From: Microbaculum marinisediminis
Lineage (GTDB): Bacteria; Pseudomonadota; Alphaproteobacteria; Rhizobiales; Tepidamorphaceae
Assembly (NCBI RefSeq): GCF_025397915.1
Contig: NZ_JALIDZ010000001.1
Location: forward strand, 124,001-188,000
Length of the DNA stretch: 64,000 nt
Reading direction: 5' to 3'
Part shown: in pieces, positions 8,268 through 17,648 of the stretch
Position numbering within the stretch: position 1 is the first letter of the stretch
How the letters are laid out: each line of letters starts with the position of its first letter
The notes under the pieces: model-generated
Told to the model about the DNA's origin: nothing
What the model saw: only the letters and a program-made list of their open reading frames with translations
Database searches by the model: none
Program-made: the position numbers and the translations under genes

Positions 8268-9206
8268 TCACGCGGACGAATCGGGGGCTTTCGGCGCCAG
8301 CGCCTCGCGTATCGCGAACAGGTGCAGCATCAGGATCGCCGCGATGAAGCGGTCCACCGCATCGAGCAGCGATCCGGTCACGGCGATGCCCTCGCCACGC
8401 TCCCCGCTGCGGACGACCATGGCCTGACCTTCCGCGTCGCGCAGGACCGAGAGCACATGACCGCGCGACGCAGACGCACGTTTCGCGAGATCGGTGATCG
8501 TGACGGCAAGCGGCGCGAGGGGATCACGCCCGTCACGGCGTGCCTCGACCGCCAACGTCATCAGGATCAGCATGCCGGCGTCGCGCCTGAAGACGGCTTC
8601 CAGTTCGGGGACGTAGTCGACGAGCCGCATTCCGGACACGAACATCCGCGCGAAGGCGGCCATGTGCGCGGCGACGAAGTCGGGATCGCCCTCCCGCTCC
8701 AGTGCCTGCTCCCCCTCCGGCATCAGCATCGCCAGGGCCTCGAAGAAACTGCGGCGGCGGTCGCGATGAAGCGCCAGAAACCTGTCGGTGGGGCGCAGCC
8801 GGCGAACACGGCGATCCGCGCCGCGGACCTCCTCCAGAAGCCCGAGCATCTTCAGCGCGCCGAGCATGGCGGTGACGCGCCCCGGACTGCAAATACCGAG
8901 CTCCGTACAATGCTGCTTCAGGTTGGTCGCGGTCAGGCCGCCCTCGTCGGCGCGGTTGTAGTGGAGATCCAGGATGGCAAGGCCCAAGACCGTGCGGCCG
9001 CGGTCGCCGAGGAGCCGGTTGAGCACCCAGTTGCCCTTGTACTGCTCTACGACGCCGACGGCCGCGTGCAGCGACGCCTCGCCGAAACGGGGATGGCGGC
9101 GCAGCCGCTCGACATCCTCCGGCATGGGGTATCCGGCGGCGTGACCTGATCTCGACCGCTCGGGCGCAGAAGCGGTCGGGGACGGCCCGGATTTCGCGTT
9201 CAACAT
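8268..9206 (-). CDS. Uncharacterised protein, possible tandem winged-helix regulator
   Basis: I do not recognise a named family for this 312-residue protein. Two segments read like winged-helix DNA-binding units. One, near residues 70-135, has an LTATNLKQHC-like helix-turn-helix, then VTAMLGALKMLGLLEEV and a basic wing. The other, near 240-290, has ITDLAKRASASRGHVLSVLRDAE, then VVRSGERGEGIAVT as a wing. The middle is helical with many Met, Phe and Leu residues and could form a dimer or ligand pocket. No membrane segment is seen. I chose the ATG at 9206 because upstream codons look non-coding. The partner genes are unknown. Confidence 0.6.
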   Translation of the reverse strand: MLNAKSGPSPTASAPERSRSGHAAGYPMPEDVERLRRHPRFGEASLHAAVGVVEQYKGNWVLNRLLGDRGRTVLGLAILDLHYNRADEGGLTATNLKQHCTELGICSPGRVTAMLGALKMLGLLEEVRGADRRVRRLRPTDRFLALHRDRRRSFFEALAMLMPEGEQALEREGDPDFVAAHMAAFARMFVSGMRLVDYVPELEAVFRRDAGMLILMTLAVEARRDGRDPLAPLAVTITDLAKRASASRGHVLSVLRDAEGQAMVVRSGERGEGIAVTGSLLDAVDRFIAAILMLHLFAIREALAPKAPDSSA

Positions 9207-9575
9207 GAAGTGGCGCCCTGCGATGCGATCAAACTTTGACATTGTCCGTAGGCTGCATCGCACCACTGTAGCCGTACAGACCGCGTGCGCGAATCACACA
9301 TTCGCGACACAGCGAGTCGTTGGCGATGCCCGGACAGGCTACCCGGACGCTATCGAAACATCTGGAAGACTCCGGGGTTTTGACAGCCTTTGCACCCTAT
9401 CGGGCATCGCTGCGGCCGGCCATCGTCTCGCCGGTGCCCCCAACCCGGCGCGGCGATGGTCCGGGCCGTATCCGGCCCCCGCCTCGCCGGCTGCTTCCCT
9501 GCACGGACATGATGGCTATAGTCGCCGCCAGACGCAGTTCAGCGAACGCAGCTCCCGTGACCCGGCGGCAACGAG
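9207..9575. other. Intergenic region, no gene seen
   Basis: This 369-bp gap separates the divergent winged-helix gene and arfB. Frames crossing it have no recognisable protein features. It presumably holds the two promoters, but I could not assign boxes with confidence. Confidence 0.5.
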
Positions 9576-10001
9576 ATGGACCGGATAGTCGTAACGCCCC
9601 ATATCGCAATCGACGAGAGCGAACTCGAGGAACGGTTCGTCCAGGCCTCCGGGCCGGGCGGACAGAACGTCAACAAGGTCGCGACCGCCGTCCAGCTCCG
9701 CTTCGACGTCGCCAACTCGCCGTCGCTCACCGAGTATGTCCGGGCGCGGCTGAAGACGCTGGCGGGCAAGCGAATGACGCGCGACGGCGTGCTGGTCATC
9801 GACGCGCGCCGCTTCCGCACCCAGGACCGCAACCGAGAGGATGCCCGCGCGCGGCTGATCGACCTGATCCGCGAGGCAGCCGAGCGGCCGACGCCGCGCC
9901 GCCCCACGAAACCGACGCTCGGCTCGAAGAAGCGCCGGCTCGAAACCAAGAGCAAGCGCGCGCAGGTCAAGAAGGGGCGCGGCAAGCCACAGATCGACTA
10001 G
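9576..10001 (+). CDS. arfB: Alternative ribosome-rescue peptidyl-tRNA hydrolase ArfB
   Basis: ArfB releases nascent peptides from ribosomes stalled without a stop codon. The 141-residue protein has a class I release-factor-like domain with the catalytic GGQ in GPGGQNVNK (about residues 26-34) and VQLRFDV. It ends in a long basic tail of Lys and Arg (about residues 100-141) that in this family inserts into the empty mRNA channel. The length matches E. coli YaeJ. The next gene (an OYE homologue) starts about 100 bp downstream. Confidence 0.93.
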   Translation: MDRIVVTPHIAIDESELEERFVQASGPGGQNVNKVATAVQLRFDVANSPSLTEYVRARLKTLAGKRMTRDGVLVIDARRFRTQDRNREDARARLIDLIREAAERPTPRRPTKPTLGSKKRRLETKSKRAQVKKGRGKPQID

Positions 10002-10098
10002 GGTCCCGCGTCGCCAACCGGGACCGGTCCGACACGGGGGCTGGCCTTCCCGCCATTGCGTGCTAAGTGGGCAGGATCGCCTTCAAAGAGACCCCTCC

Positions 10099-11214
10099 AT
10101 GACCAGCCAGCTCTTTTCCCCCTTCGAACTCGGTTCCCTGCGGCTCGAGAACCGCATCGTCGTCAGCCCGATGTGCCAGTATTCCGCGGTCGACGGCAGC
10201 GCCACCGACTGGCACCTGATCCACCTCGGCAACATGGCGCTGTCGGGTGCGGCCCTGCTGATCATCGAGGCCACGGCCGTGGAGCCGCAGGGGCGGATCA
10301 CGCCCGGCTGCCTCGGGCTCTACTCGGACGACAACGAGGCTGCCTTGCGCCGTGTCCTGGAGGCGGTGCGCGGCCAGTCCGACATGCCGATCGGCATCCA
10401 GATCGGCCATGCCGGCCGCAAGGCATCGAGCGAGCCGCCGTGGCGGGGCGGGCAATTGATACCGGCCGATCAGGGCGGCTGGCCGCCGGTCGCGCCCTCG
10501 GCGGTGCCGATGTACCCGCAGGAGCCGGCGCCGCTCGCCCTCGATGTCGCCGGGATCGAGCGCATCCGCGACGCCTTCGTCGCCAGCGCGCGGCGGGCAG
10601 CGGCGCTCGGCCTCGACGCGCTCGAGCTGCATTGCGCCCACGGCTACCTGCTGCACGAGTTCCTCTCGCCGCTGTCCAACCATCGCGACGATCGCTACGG
10701 CGGCTCGCTCGACAACCGGATGCGGCTGCCGCTCGAGATCTTCGAGGCAGTCCGCGCCGTGTGGCCCGCCGACCGGCCGCTCGGCGTGCGGATATCCGCC
10801 ACCGACTGGGTCGAGGGCGGATGGGACCTGGAGCAGTCGGTGGCCTTCGTCCACGCCCTGAAGGCGCGTGGCTGCGACTGGATCGACGGGTCGTCGGCGG
10901 GCGTCTCTCCGCAACAGAAGATCACGCTCGGCCCGGGCTACCAGGTGCCGTTCGCCCGCCAGATCCGCGCGGAGACGGGCATCACGACGCTTGCCGTCGG
11001 GCTGATCACCGAGCCGCAGCAGGCCGAAGCCATCATCGCGGACGGCGACGCCGATCTCATCGGCCTGGGACGCGGCCTTCTCTGGGAACCCCGCTGGCCT
11101 TGGCACGCCGCCGCAACGCTCGGTGGTCAGGTGCGCACGGCAAAGCAGTACTGGCGGTCGCTGGAACGCAGGGCCACGGGCGTGTTCAAGAACATGGAGT
11201 TCGGGATGCGGTAG
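10099..11214 (+). CDS. NADH:flavin oxidoreductase / old yellow enzyme (YqjM-like)
   Basis: This is a 371-residue FMN-dependent ene-reductase. Visible features: SPMCQYS with Cys26, the thermophilic-like OYE signature; QIGHAGRK (about 101-108); a substrate-binding pair His178 and His181; the HRDDRYGGS loop; and a C-terminal GLGRGLLWEP flavin-phosphate region. Such enzymes reduce activated C=C bonds with NAD(P)H; the natural substrate is unknown. I chose the ATG at 10099 (MTSQLF) rather than 10060, because the extra 13 residues do not resemble the family. The gene converges with ubiA. Confidence 0.92.
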   Translation: MTSQLFSPFELGSLRLENRIVVSPMCQYSAVDGSATDWHLIHLGNMALSGAALLIIEATAVEPQGRITPGCLGLYSDDNEAALRRVLEAVRGQSDMPIGIQIGHAGRKASSEPPWRGGQLIPADQGGWPPVAPSAVPMYPQEPAPLALDVAGIERIRDAFVASARRAAALGLDALELHCAHGYLLHEFLSPLSNHRDDRYGGSLDNRMRLPLEIFEAVRAVWPADRPLGVRISATDWVEGGWDLEQSVAFVHALKARGCDWIDGSSAGVSPQQKITLGPGYQVPFARQIRAETGITTLAVGLITEPQQAEAIIADGDADLIGLGRGLLWEPRWPWHAAATLGGQVRTAKQYWRSLERRATGVFKNMEFGMR

Positions 11215-11215
11215 G

Positions 11216-11246
11216 CCTCGGGCCTCAGGCCTCAGCCCTCAGGCCC
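11216..11246. repeat. Imperfect GGCCTCA heptamer repeat
   Basis: About four imperfect copies of GGCCTCA/GGCCTCG follow the OYE stop and run a few bases into the end of ubiA on the other strand. This is a short low-complexity tract with no terminator-like T-run. Confidence 0.5.
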
Positions 11247-12180
11247 ACCCCATCGCCCGGAACGCCGCGTCGGCTACGAGTCCCAGGAACAGGATCCAGC
11301 CGTAGCCGCGATTGGCACGGAACAGCATCAGGCAGCGGGCGGGATCGTCGTAGCGGAAGGCGACGACCTGCCACACCATGTGGCCGGCGCCCGCGGCCAG
11401 GCCAAGCCAGGCCGGCCAGCCGGCGCCGGCGAGGAAGAACGCCACGCCGAAGAACACCGTCGCGACCGCGTAGAACACCGCGATCATCTCCCGCGTCCTG
11501 TCGCCGAACAGGCGGGCGGTGGAATGGACGCCGATCAATTCGTCGTCGGCGATGTCCTGGTGGGCGTAGATGGTGTCGTAGCCGATGGTCCAGGCGATGC
11601 CGCCGGCATAAAGGGCGAGCGGCGCCCAGGAGAGCGAGCCGAACGTCGCCGCCCAGCCCATCAGCGCGCCCCAGTTGAAGGCCAGGCCCAGGACGAATTG
11701 CGGCCACCAGGTCACCCGCTTCATCAGCGGATAGATCAATACGATCACCACGGACGCGAAGCCGACGGCGACGGCGAACCAGTTGAACTGCAGCAGCACC
11801 AGAAGCCCGATCAGGCACAGGCCGGCCATGAAGGCTCCCGCCTGCAGCACCGTCACCTGACCCGCCGGAATCGGCCGTTTGCGGGTGCGTTCGACCTTGG
11901 CGTCGATGTCGCGGTCGACGATGTCGTTCCAGACACAGCCGGCCCCACGCATGGAGATTGCGCCGATCAGGAACAGGACGATGTGCCACGGGTTCGGATA
12001 GGCGGCACCTGCCGCGACCGCAGCGAGCGCCGTCGACCACCAGCATGGCGCCAGGAGCAGCCGCCAGCCGATTGGCCGGTCCATGCGCGCCATCCGCAGG
12101 TAGGGCTTGGCCCAGTCGGGCGCGATGCGGGCGACCCAATGGTCGCGGACCGCATCTATGGTGGCCGTCGGATCGCTCAT
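11239..12180 (-). CDS. ubiA: 4-hydroxybenzoate polyprenyltransferase
   Basis: UbiA attaches the polyprenyl chain to 4-hydroxybenzoate in ubiquinone synthesis at the inner membrane. The 313-residue protein has the first Asp-rich motif in NDIVDRDIDAKVERT (about residues 107-121), RPIPAG, and a second motif in YAHQDIADDELIGV. About eight hydrophobic helices follow, including ALYAGGIAWTIGYDTIY. The ATG at 12180 gives the usual soluble N-terminal 40 residues. The divergent gene rsmE lies about 230 bp away. Confidence 0.94.
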   Translation of the reverse strand: MSDPTATIDAVRDHWVARIAPDWAKPYLRMARMDRPIGWRLLLAPCWWSTALAAVAAGAAYPNPWHIVLFLIGAISMRGAGCVWNDIVDRDIDAKVERTRKRPIPAGQVTVLQAGAFMAGLCLIGLLVLLQFNWFAVAVGFASVVIVLIYPLMKRVTWWPQFVLGLAFNWGALMGWAATFGSLSWAPLALYAGGIAWTIGYDTIYAHQDIADDELIGVHSTARLFGDRTREMIAVFYAVATVFFGVAFFLAGAGWPAWLGLAAGAGHMVWQVVAFRYDDPARCLMLFRANRGYGWILFLGLVADAAFRAMGWA

Positions 12181-12284
12181 TTCGCCTGGCGGCCCCCTGC
12201 CCGCATCAGCCCTTCACTCATCTCGCGGGACGCCCGGGCCGCATGGGTCCGCTTGCCGCGCGGGGTTTCACCGGGGTTTCCCCC

Positions 12285-12337
12285 GGGTCTAGCTCTCTAG
12301 GGTCTCGCTCCCCGGGGTCTCGATCCCTGGGGTTCCG
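12285..12337. repeat. 15-bp minisatellite, about 3.5 copies
   Basis: Units of 15 bp start at 12285, 12300 and 12315, with a partial fourth at 12330. The consensus is near GGGTCTCGCTCCCTG. It lies in the ubiA/rsmE intergenic region. Period and position resemble the 1180-1238 array, though the unit sequence differs. Confidence 0.8.
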
Positions 12338-12408
12338 TTGAGTCGCGGCGGACGGTAGACGAGAGCGATCGAAAAATCGAGGCGGCCCGAAGCCGGGCCG
12401 GGACCGTC

Positions 12409-13137
12409 ATGAGCAAACCGCAACGGCTTTTCGTCGAGGCCCCGTTGTCGCAGGGCGCGCGCGTTCCGCTGCCGAACGACCAGGCGCATTATCTCCTCAA
12501 CGTCATGCGACGCGGCGACGGCGATCCAGTCGTCCTGTTCAACGGCTGCGACGGGGAATGGCGCGGCGCGATCCGGAAGACCGGGAAACGCACCGTCGCG
12601 GTGGATCTCGCCGAAAAGATGCGCGACCAGTCCGCGCCGTGCGACATCGACTACTGTTTCGCGCCGATCAAGCGGGCGCGGCTCGATTTCATCGCGCAGA
12701 AGGCGACGGAACTGGGCGCCGCCCGTCTTCAACCAATCGTGACCCGGTTCACGGTGTCCGAGCGGGTGAAGACCGAGAGGCTTGTCGCCAACGCCGTCGA
12801 AGCGGCCGAGCAATGCGGCATCCTGTGGGTGCCGGAGGTCGCCGAGCCGATGGCGTTCGACCGCTATCTCGCCGACCGCGACCCGGCCCGCACCCTGATC
12901 TTCTGCGACGAGGCGGCCCCGGTATCCGACCCGATCGAGGCCCTGACCGCCGCTCCGGAGGGAGCTTTCGCCGTCCTGATCGGTCCGGAGGGCGGTTTTG
13001 CCGAAGAGGAACGAGAGTTGCTCCTGCGCGGCGAGAATGTCGTTCCCCTCTCGCTTGGACCGCGTGTCATGCGGGCCGATACGGCGGGAATCGCGGCGCT
13101 GACGCTGCTTCAGGCGGTCAAGGGCGACTGGCGCTGA
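12409..13137 (+). CDS. rsmE: 16S rRNA (uracil(1498)-N(3))-methyltransferase
   Basis: RsmE methylates U1498 of 16S rRNA using S-adenosylmethionine. The 242-residue protein has the N-terminal PUA-like domain (HYLLNVMRRGDGD) and a C-terminal SPOUT knot with LIGPEGGFAEEE (about residues 188-199), LSLGPRVMRADTA and the final ALTLLQA helix. These are the family's cofactor-binding signatures. The ATG at 12409 precedes MSKPQRLFVE. gshA starts 108 bp downstream on the same strand. Confidence 0.94.
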   Translation: MSKPQRLFVEAPLSQGARVPLPNDQAHYLLNVMRRGDGDPVVLFNGCDGEWRGAIRKTGKRTVAVDLAEKMRDQSAPCDIDYCFAPIKRARLDFIAQKATELGAARLQPIVTRFTVSERVKTERLVANAVEAAEQCGILWVPEVAEPMAFDRYLADRDPARTLIFCDEAAPVSDPIEALTAAPEGAFAVLIGPEGGFAEEERELLLRGENVVPLSLGPRVMRADTAGIAALTLLQAVKGDWR

Positions 13138-13144
13138 GCCCGTC

Positions 13145-13167
13145 TGCCATTCACTCAGCGAATGGCA
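13145..13167. promoter_or_regulatory. 8-bp perfect inverted repeat upstream of gshA
   Basis: TGCCATTC (13145-13152) and GAATGGCA (13160-13167) form perfect arms around a 7-base loop, starting 8 bp after the rsmE stop and 79 bp before gshA. No T-tract follows, so it is more like an operator or mRNA hairpin than an intrinsic terminator. No regulator is identified. Confidence 0.35.
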
Positions 13168-13245
13168 ACCATCAGAAAGGGATGATTGCTTGTGTGCCCA
13201 CCCTATGTATTGTGCCGCATCGATCCTATCCCTTGAGCTTTCAGC

Positions 13246-14616
13246 ATGGCCCGAGACCTTGATGATTCCACGCCGCTCGAGACCCGCGACGAGCTGATCG
13301 CCTATCTCGAAAGCGGCTGCAAACCGGCCTCGGAGTTCCGTATCGGTACCGAGCACGAGAAATTCGGCTTCTACGAGGCCGATTGCTCGCCGGTGCCCTA
13401 CGAGGGCGAACGCGGCATCGGCGCGCTGTTGCACAACATGCAGGTGCTGCTCGGCTGGGAGCCGGTGATGGACGGAGACGACATCATCGGCCTCGTCGAT
13501 CCGACCCACGGCGGGGCGATCTCGCTCGAGCCGGGCGGCCAGTTCGAACTGTCCGGCGCGCCGCTGCATTCGATCCACCAGACCTGCCGCGAGGTAAACT
13601 CGCATCTGGCGCAGCTGCGCGAGGTGGCGGAGCCGCTCGGCATCGGCTTCCTCGGCCTCGGTTTCTCGCCGAAATGGACGCGCGCCGAGACGCCGCGCAT
13701 GCCCAAGCAGCGCTACGACATCATGACGGCCTACATGCAGAAGGTCGGCACGATGGGCCTCGACATGATGTATCGGACCTGCACCGTGCAGGTGAATCTC
13801 GACTTCGCCTCCGAAGCCGACATGGTCAAGAAGATGCGCGTTGGCCTGGCGCTGCAGCCGATCGCGACCGCGCTGTTCGCCAATTCGCCGTTCAAGGAAG
13901 GCAAGCCGAACGGCTTCCTGTCGCTCAGAAGCGAGGTGTGGAAGCACACCGACGCGGACCGCACGGGCATGCTGCCGTTCGTCTTCGACGACGGCTTCGG
14001 CTTCGAGGCCTATGCCGACTACGCGCTGAACGTGCCGCTCTATTTCGTCAAGCGCGGCGAGACCTATCACGACGTCGCCGGCGACTCCTTCCGCGACCTC
14101 ATGGACGGCAAGCTGGCCAAGCTGCCCGGCGTGCGGGCGACGCAATCGGACTGGGTCAATCACCTGACCACGATCTTCCCCGAGGTCCGGCTGAAGAAAT
14201 TCATCGAGATGCGGGGCGCCGACGGCGGCCCGTGGCGCCGGCTGTGCGCCCTGCCGGCGCTCTGGGTCGGCCTGATGTACGACGGCACCGCGCTCGACGC
14301 GGCCTGGGATATCGTCAAGGACTGGACCGCCGAGGAGCGCGAGACGCTGCGCGACGCCGTGCCGGCGACGGCGCTGAAGACCCCGTTCCGCAACCGAACC
14401 GTCCAGGACATCGCCAAGGAGGTGATGGCGATCGCCCATGACGGGCTCAAGCGGCGGGCGGCCGGCTACGGCGGCGAGAGCGACGAGACCCGCTTCCTCG
14501 AGGAGCTTTGCGAGATCGCCGAGAGCGGCGTCACGCCGGCCGAACGCATGCTCGAGGAATTCCACGGCCCCTGGAAGGGCGACATCGACCGCGCCTTCGA
14601 GGAATACGCGTATTGA
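13246..14616 (+). CDS. gshA: Glutamate--cysteine ligase (alphaproteobacterial/plant type)
   Basis: This enzyme makes gamma-glutamylcysteine, the first step of glutathione synthesis. The 456-residue protein fits the plant-like GshA class used by Hyphomicrobiales: [11 protein letters not shown] near residue 28, [37 protein letters not shown] and a [13 protein letters not shown] stretch. ATG at 13246 follows a region with an 8-bp palindrome. The 3' end overlaps a TTG start of an EamA transporter, so the two are probably co-transcribed. Confidence 0.93.
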   Translation: MARDLDDSTPLETRDELIAYLESGCKPASEFRIGTEHEKFGFYEADCSPVPYEGERGIGALLHNMQVLLGWEPVMDGDDIIGLVDPTHGGAISLEPGGQFELSGAPLHSIHQTCREVNSHLAQLREVAEPLGIGFLGLGFSPKWTRAETPRMPKQRYDIMTAYMQKVGTMGLDMMYRTCTVQVNLDFASEADMVKKMRVGLALQPIATALFANSPFKEGKPNGFLSLRSEVWKHTDADRTGMLPFVFDDGFGFEAYADYALNVPLYFVKRGETYHDVAGDSFRDLMDGKLAKLPGVRATQSDWVNHLTTIFPEVRLKKFIEMRGADGGPWRRLCALPALWVGLMYDGTALDAAWDIVKDWTAEERETLRDAVPATALKTPFRNRTVQDIAKEVMAIAHDGLKRRAAGYGGESDETRFLEELCEIAESGVTPAERMLEEFHGPWKGDIDRAFEEYAY

Positions 14617-15545
14617 CGACGGAGGCCCGACGCGTCGCAGCCCTCGAAGGGTCGGGTACGTTCGGAACCACGGAATTCGTCCTCTACGCCCTCACCGTCG
14701 TCACCTGGTCGACGAGCTGGATCCTGATCAAGTTTCAGGTCGGCCCGGTGTCGATCTGGCAATCCGTGCTCTACCGCTTCTCGATCGCGGTGGTGGTGAT
14801 GTTCGCCTGGGTGGTGCTGTCGGGCCGGCGCATCCGGTTCCCCGCCGCGCTGCACCCGCGCCTGATGCTGATGGGCGCGCTGATGTTCTCGATGAACTTC
14901 GCGCTGTTCTATCTCGCCGCCCAGTGGCTGACCTCCGGCCTGCTGGCGGTCGTCTTCTCGGTGGTGACGATCCTCAATCCGATCAACGCCGCGATCGTTC
15001 TGCGCGATCGCCTCGAGCCGCGCGTGCTGGTCGGCGCGCTGATCGGCGTCACCGGCATCGCCCTGATCTTCTGGCCAGAGGTGAACCGTCCCGAAACCGG
15101 CAATACGGCGCTGTTCGGGCTTGCGGCGGCCGGGGCGGGCGCGATGTGCTTCTCGCTCGGCAACATGGTCGCCTCCGGCGTGCACCGGCGCGGCTATCCG
15201 GTGATCTCCGCCAACGCCTGGGCGAGCCTCTATGGCGTCGTGCTGCTGGCGGGGATCGTGGCGGGGATCGGCGCGCCGCTGAAATTCGATCCCGATCCCT
15301 CCTACGTGGTGCCGCTCGTGCTGCTGGCGACGGTCTCCACGGTCGTGCCGATGGCGAGCTACCTCACCCTGATGCGGCGCATCGGACCGGGCCGGGCCGG
15401 CTACGCGACCGTCATGTTCCCGATCGGCGCCCTTGTCATCTCATGGCTTTTCGAGGGATACGAGTGGACGATGGTCGCGCTCGCGGGGCTGGCGCTTGCG
15501 CTGCTGGGCAACCTGTTCGTCCTGAGAAAGCCCCGTTCGCGCTGA
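14613..15545 (+). CDS. EamA (DMT) family transporter
   Basis: This is a 310-residue integral membrane protein with about ten hydrophobic helices in two EamA repeats. Examples are [16 protein letters not shown] in the first repeat and [21 protein letters not shown] near the end. Such proteins move small metabolites; the substrate is unknown. The start is not certain. I prefer the TTG at 14613, which overlaps the gshA stop as TTGA, because no ATG or GTG lies between there and the first helix. This implies translational coupling to gshA. Confidence 0.85.
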   Translation: MTTEARRVAALEGSGTFGTTEFVLYALTVVTWSTSWILIKFQVGPVSIWQSVLYRFSIAVVVMFAWVVLSGRRIRFPAALHPRLMLMGALMFSMNFALFYLAAQWLTSGLLAVVFSVVTILNPINAAIVLRDRLEPRVLVGALIGVTGIALIFWPEVNRPETGNTALFGLAAAGAGAMCFSLGNMVASGVHRRGYPVISANAWASLYGVVLLAGIVAGIGAPLKFDPDPSYVVPLVLLATVSTVVPMASYLTLMRRIGPGRAGYATVMFPIGALVISWLFEGYEWTMVALAGLALALLGNLFVLRKPRSR

Positions 15546-15605
15546 GACGCAGACGGGACGCGGTCCCGTCATTCCGGGGGCGAAAGCCATGATCGCACGA
15601 CTGCC

Positions 15606-16061
15606 ATGATCACGCGGATGGCCCTGCTGGCGGTGGTGGCCGCTGTGGTGCTTGGCGGCCCGGCAAGCGCCGCCTGGCGCGTCGTCGGTCCCGGCATCGC
15701 CGTGGGCGAAGCGCGCGCGGGCAACGCGTCGCTAGCCGCCGAATGCCTCGGCGACGGACTGGTGCTCGCCGTCTACGAGAAATCCTGGCCGTTCGACCGC
15801 GAAGCGACGCTGGACATTGTCGTCGACGGCACGGCCTTTCCCGTCCGCCAGCACGGTTCGGGCGACAGGATCGTCTTGTCGGACGCCACCAGCGAGAGCG
15901 GCAATCCCGACACCTCGCCGGCGCTCCGGGCGGCGCTGAAGTCCGGCCGGGAGGCACGGCTCGACGGCCCTGTCGTCAGCCATATCGCGCCGGAGGATAT
16001 CAGCTTCGGCCTGCTCGGCTCGCAAGCGGCGGTCACGACCGTCGAACGGTTCTGCCAATAG
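15606..16061 (+). CDS. Secreted protein of unknown function
   Basis: I do not recognise a family. The 151-residue protein starts with a clear signal peptide (MITRMALLAVVAAVVLGG then PASA, cleavage near residue 22), so the mature product is likely periplasmic. The mature part has two cysteines, one near residue 47 and one at the penultimate position, which could form a disulfide. It is rich in beta-favouring stretches (LVLAVYEKSWPF, ATLDIVVDGTAFPV). It lies between an EamA gene and a convergent LysR gene. Confidence 0.6.
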   Translation: MITRMALLAVVAAVVLGGPASAAWRVVGPGIAVGEARAGNASLAAECLGDGLVLAVYEKSWPFDREATLDIVVDGTAFPVRQHGSGDRIVLSDATSESGNPDTSPALRAALKSGREARLDGPVVSHIAPEDISFGLLGSQAAVTTVERFCQ

Positions 16062-16110
16062 CGCGTCCGGCCCGTCGCCGCACGTCGTCCCATGAAGCCC
16101 CCGGCCCCGA

Positions 16111-16992
16111 TCACTCCGCCGCCTCGGCGACCGGCGTCTGCAGGTTGCCGATGCGCGTGACGATATGCTGCGCCAGCGCATCGTGGATCGCCGAGCGGGC
16201 GTGCCTGGCGCGAATGAAGCCGATATCGCAGGGCGGCAGCGCCGGAAAGCCGTCGCGCCCGGAGAGGATCCGCATGCCCGAGCGCATGGCGCTTTCGGGC
16301 AGGACCGTCACGGCGAGCCCCGCCAGAACCGCGCTGACGAGCGGCGCCGCGGCCGAGCTGGTGTAGGCGACGCGGTACCTGCGGCCGACGGAGTCGAGCG
16401 CGGCCTGCGCCGAATTGCGCCACGAGCAGGTCTGCGGCCCGACGGCCAGCGGCAGCGGATCGGCCAGATGCGTGGCATGTTCCTCCGCGCCGACGAAGTT
16501 CAGCGCCTCGCGACGGATAAGCTCGGCGTCCATAGCATCGCTGTGGGTGATGATCGCCAGATCCAGGTCGCCTTTTCGCACATAGTTCGCCAGCGCCATG
16601 GAGCCGTGGCAATTCACCACCAATTCCACCTGCGGGTGGCTGCGGGCGAACGCGGACAACACCCGGGGCAGCAATCGATCGGCGTAATCGTCGGGGACAC
16701 CGAGGGTGACGACGCCCTGCAGATCCGGCTCCGCGAAGATGGATACCGCCTCCTCGCTCAGCGAGACGATGCGCTGGGCATAGTCGAGAAGCCGCAGACC
16801 GTCCGGCGTCAGGCGAACCGACCGGGCACCGCGCTCGAACAACGCCTTGCCGACCAGCTCCTCGAGCTTCTTCATCTGCATCGACACCGCCGATTGGGTG
16901 CGATGCACCTCGTCGGCCGCGCGGGTGAAACTGCCGGTCTCCGCGATCGCCAGAAGGGTGCGCAGGAGTTCGACGTCGATCAGATTCGCCAT
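16111..16992 (-). CDS. LysR family transcriptional regulator
   Basis: This is a 293-residue LysR-type regulator. The N-terminal winged helix is typical: LLRTLLAIAETGSFTRAADE, then the RTQSAVSMQMKKLEE recognition helix and LFERGARSVRLTPDG. A substrate-binding domain follows from about residue 90 (VTLGVPDDYADRLLP) to the C-terminus. I chose the ATG at 16992 (MANLID). The longer frame has non-coding character. It is divergent from the DUF1127 gene at 17166, a possible target; the effector is unknown. Confidence 0.9.
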   Translation of the reverse strand: MANLIDVELLRTLLAIAETGSFTRAADEVHRTQSAVSMQMKKLEELVGKALFERGARSVRLTPDGLRLLDYAQRIVSLSEEAVSIFAEPDLQGVVTLGVPDDYADRLLPRVLSAFARSHPQVELVVNCHGSMALANYVRKGDLDLAIITHSDAMDAELIRREALNFVGAEEHATHLADPLPLAVGPQTCSWRNSAQAALDSVGRRYRVAYTSSAAAPLVSAVLAGLAVTVLPESAMRSGMRILSGRDGFPALPPCDIGFIRARHARSAIHDALAQHIVTRIGNLQTPVAEAAE

Positions 16993-17165
16993 GGACCACT
17001 CCATCAACGTTTCTGATGACAAGCATAAGAAACATTCGCTGGAATAATCAATCCCATTCCACCATTTTGCAGCCATTCGAGATTGTCGCCGGCATCGCGG
17101 TGGCCGGGCCGAATCGGGCCGGCCACCGGACGGGGACCATGCGTTCCGCAAGAAAGGAGGCGGAG

Positions 17166-17441
17166 ATGACAACGACATCGGTTTCTCTGGGCAGGAGAAG
17201 GCTTTTCGTTGCGGCCGGCAACCGGCTGGTCGCCAGGGCGTGGCAGCTGTGGCGCGCACTGATCGCCCGCAAACAGGTTACGACCCTGCTGGAGGCCGAC
17301 GACCGCATGCTGGCCGACATCGGGCTCACCCGGTCCGACGTCATCGGTTCGCTTCAGTTGCCGATGGATGCGGACCCCTCGCATCACCTGATCCGGGCGC
17401 GGGCGGACCACAGGAGCAGCCGGTCTCGCCGCACGTCCTAG
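17166..17441 (+). CDS. DUF1127 domain-containing small protein
   Basis: This 91-residue basic protein has the DUF1127 (YjiS-like) core: a helix with WQLWRALIARKQVTTLLEAD, then DRMLADIGLTRSDVIGSL (about residues 43-60), and an Arg-rich tail. Members in other alphaproteobacteria are small RNA-binding or stress-linked proteins. I chose the ATG at 17166 because AGGAGG lies about 7 bases upstream. A second DUF1127 gene follows about 200 bp downstream, and a LysR gene diverges upstream. Confidence 0.85.
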   Translation: MTTTSVSLGRRRLFVAAGNRLVARAWQLWRALIARKQVTTLLEADDRMLADIGLTRSDVIGSLQLPMDADPSHHLIRARADHRSSRSRRTS

Positions 17442-17648
17442 AGGCGGGTCGCAAACCTGATATTCGCAGTCGCAAAAACAACAGGCGAGATTTCGCTAAG
17501 CCACTGAGGCATAGCTGGTTTTTGAAATCCGCATAGCACAATTAAGCCTTATTCAATACCTACGTGTTGCAGTGCACAACGAACGTCGCGCCGGCTCTCC
17601 GTCGCGGCGTTTGTGCCCTCAACGGTCGGTTATTCGAAAGGCAATGAC

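Noticed and set aside
17520-17560. Sigma-70 promoter before the second DUF1127 gene (TTGAAA at 17522)
   Set aside because: No acceptable -10 box lies at 16-18 bp spacing; the nearest candidate is at 21 bp.
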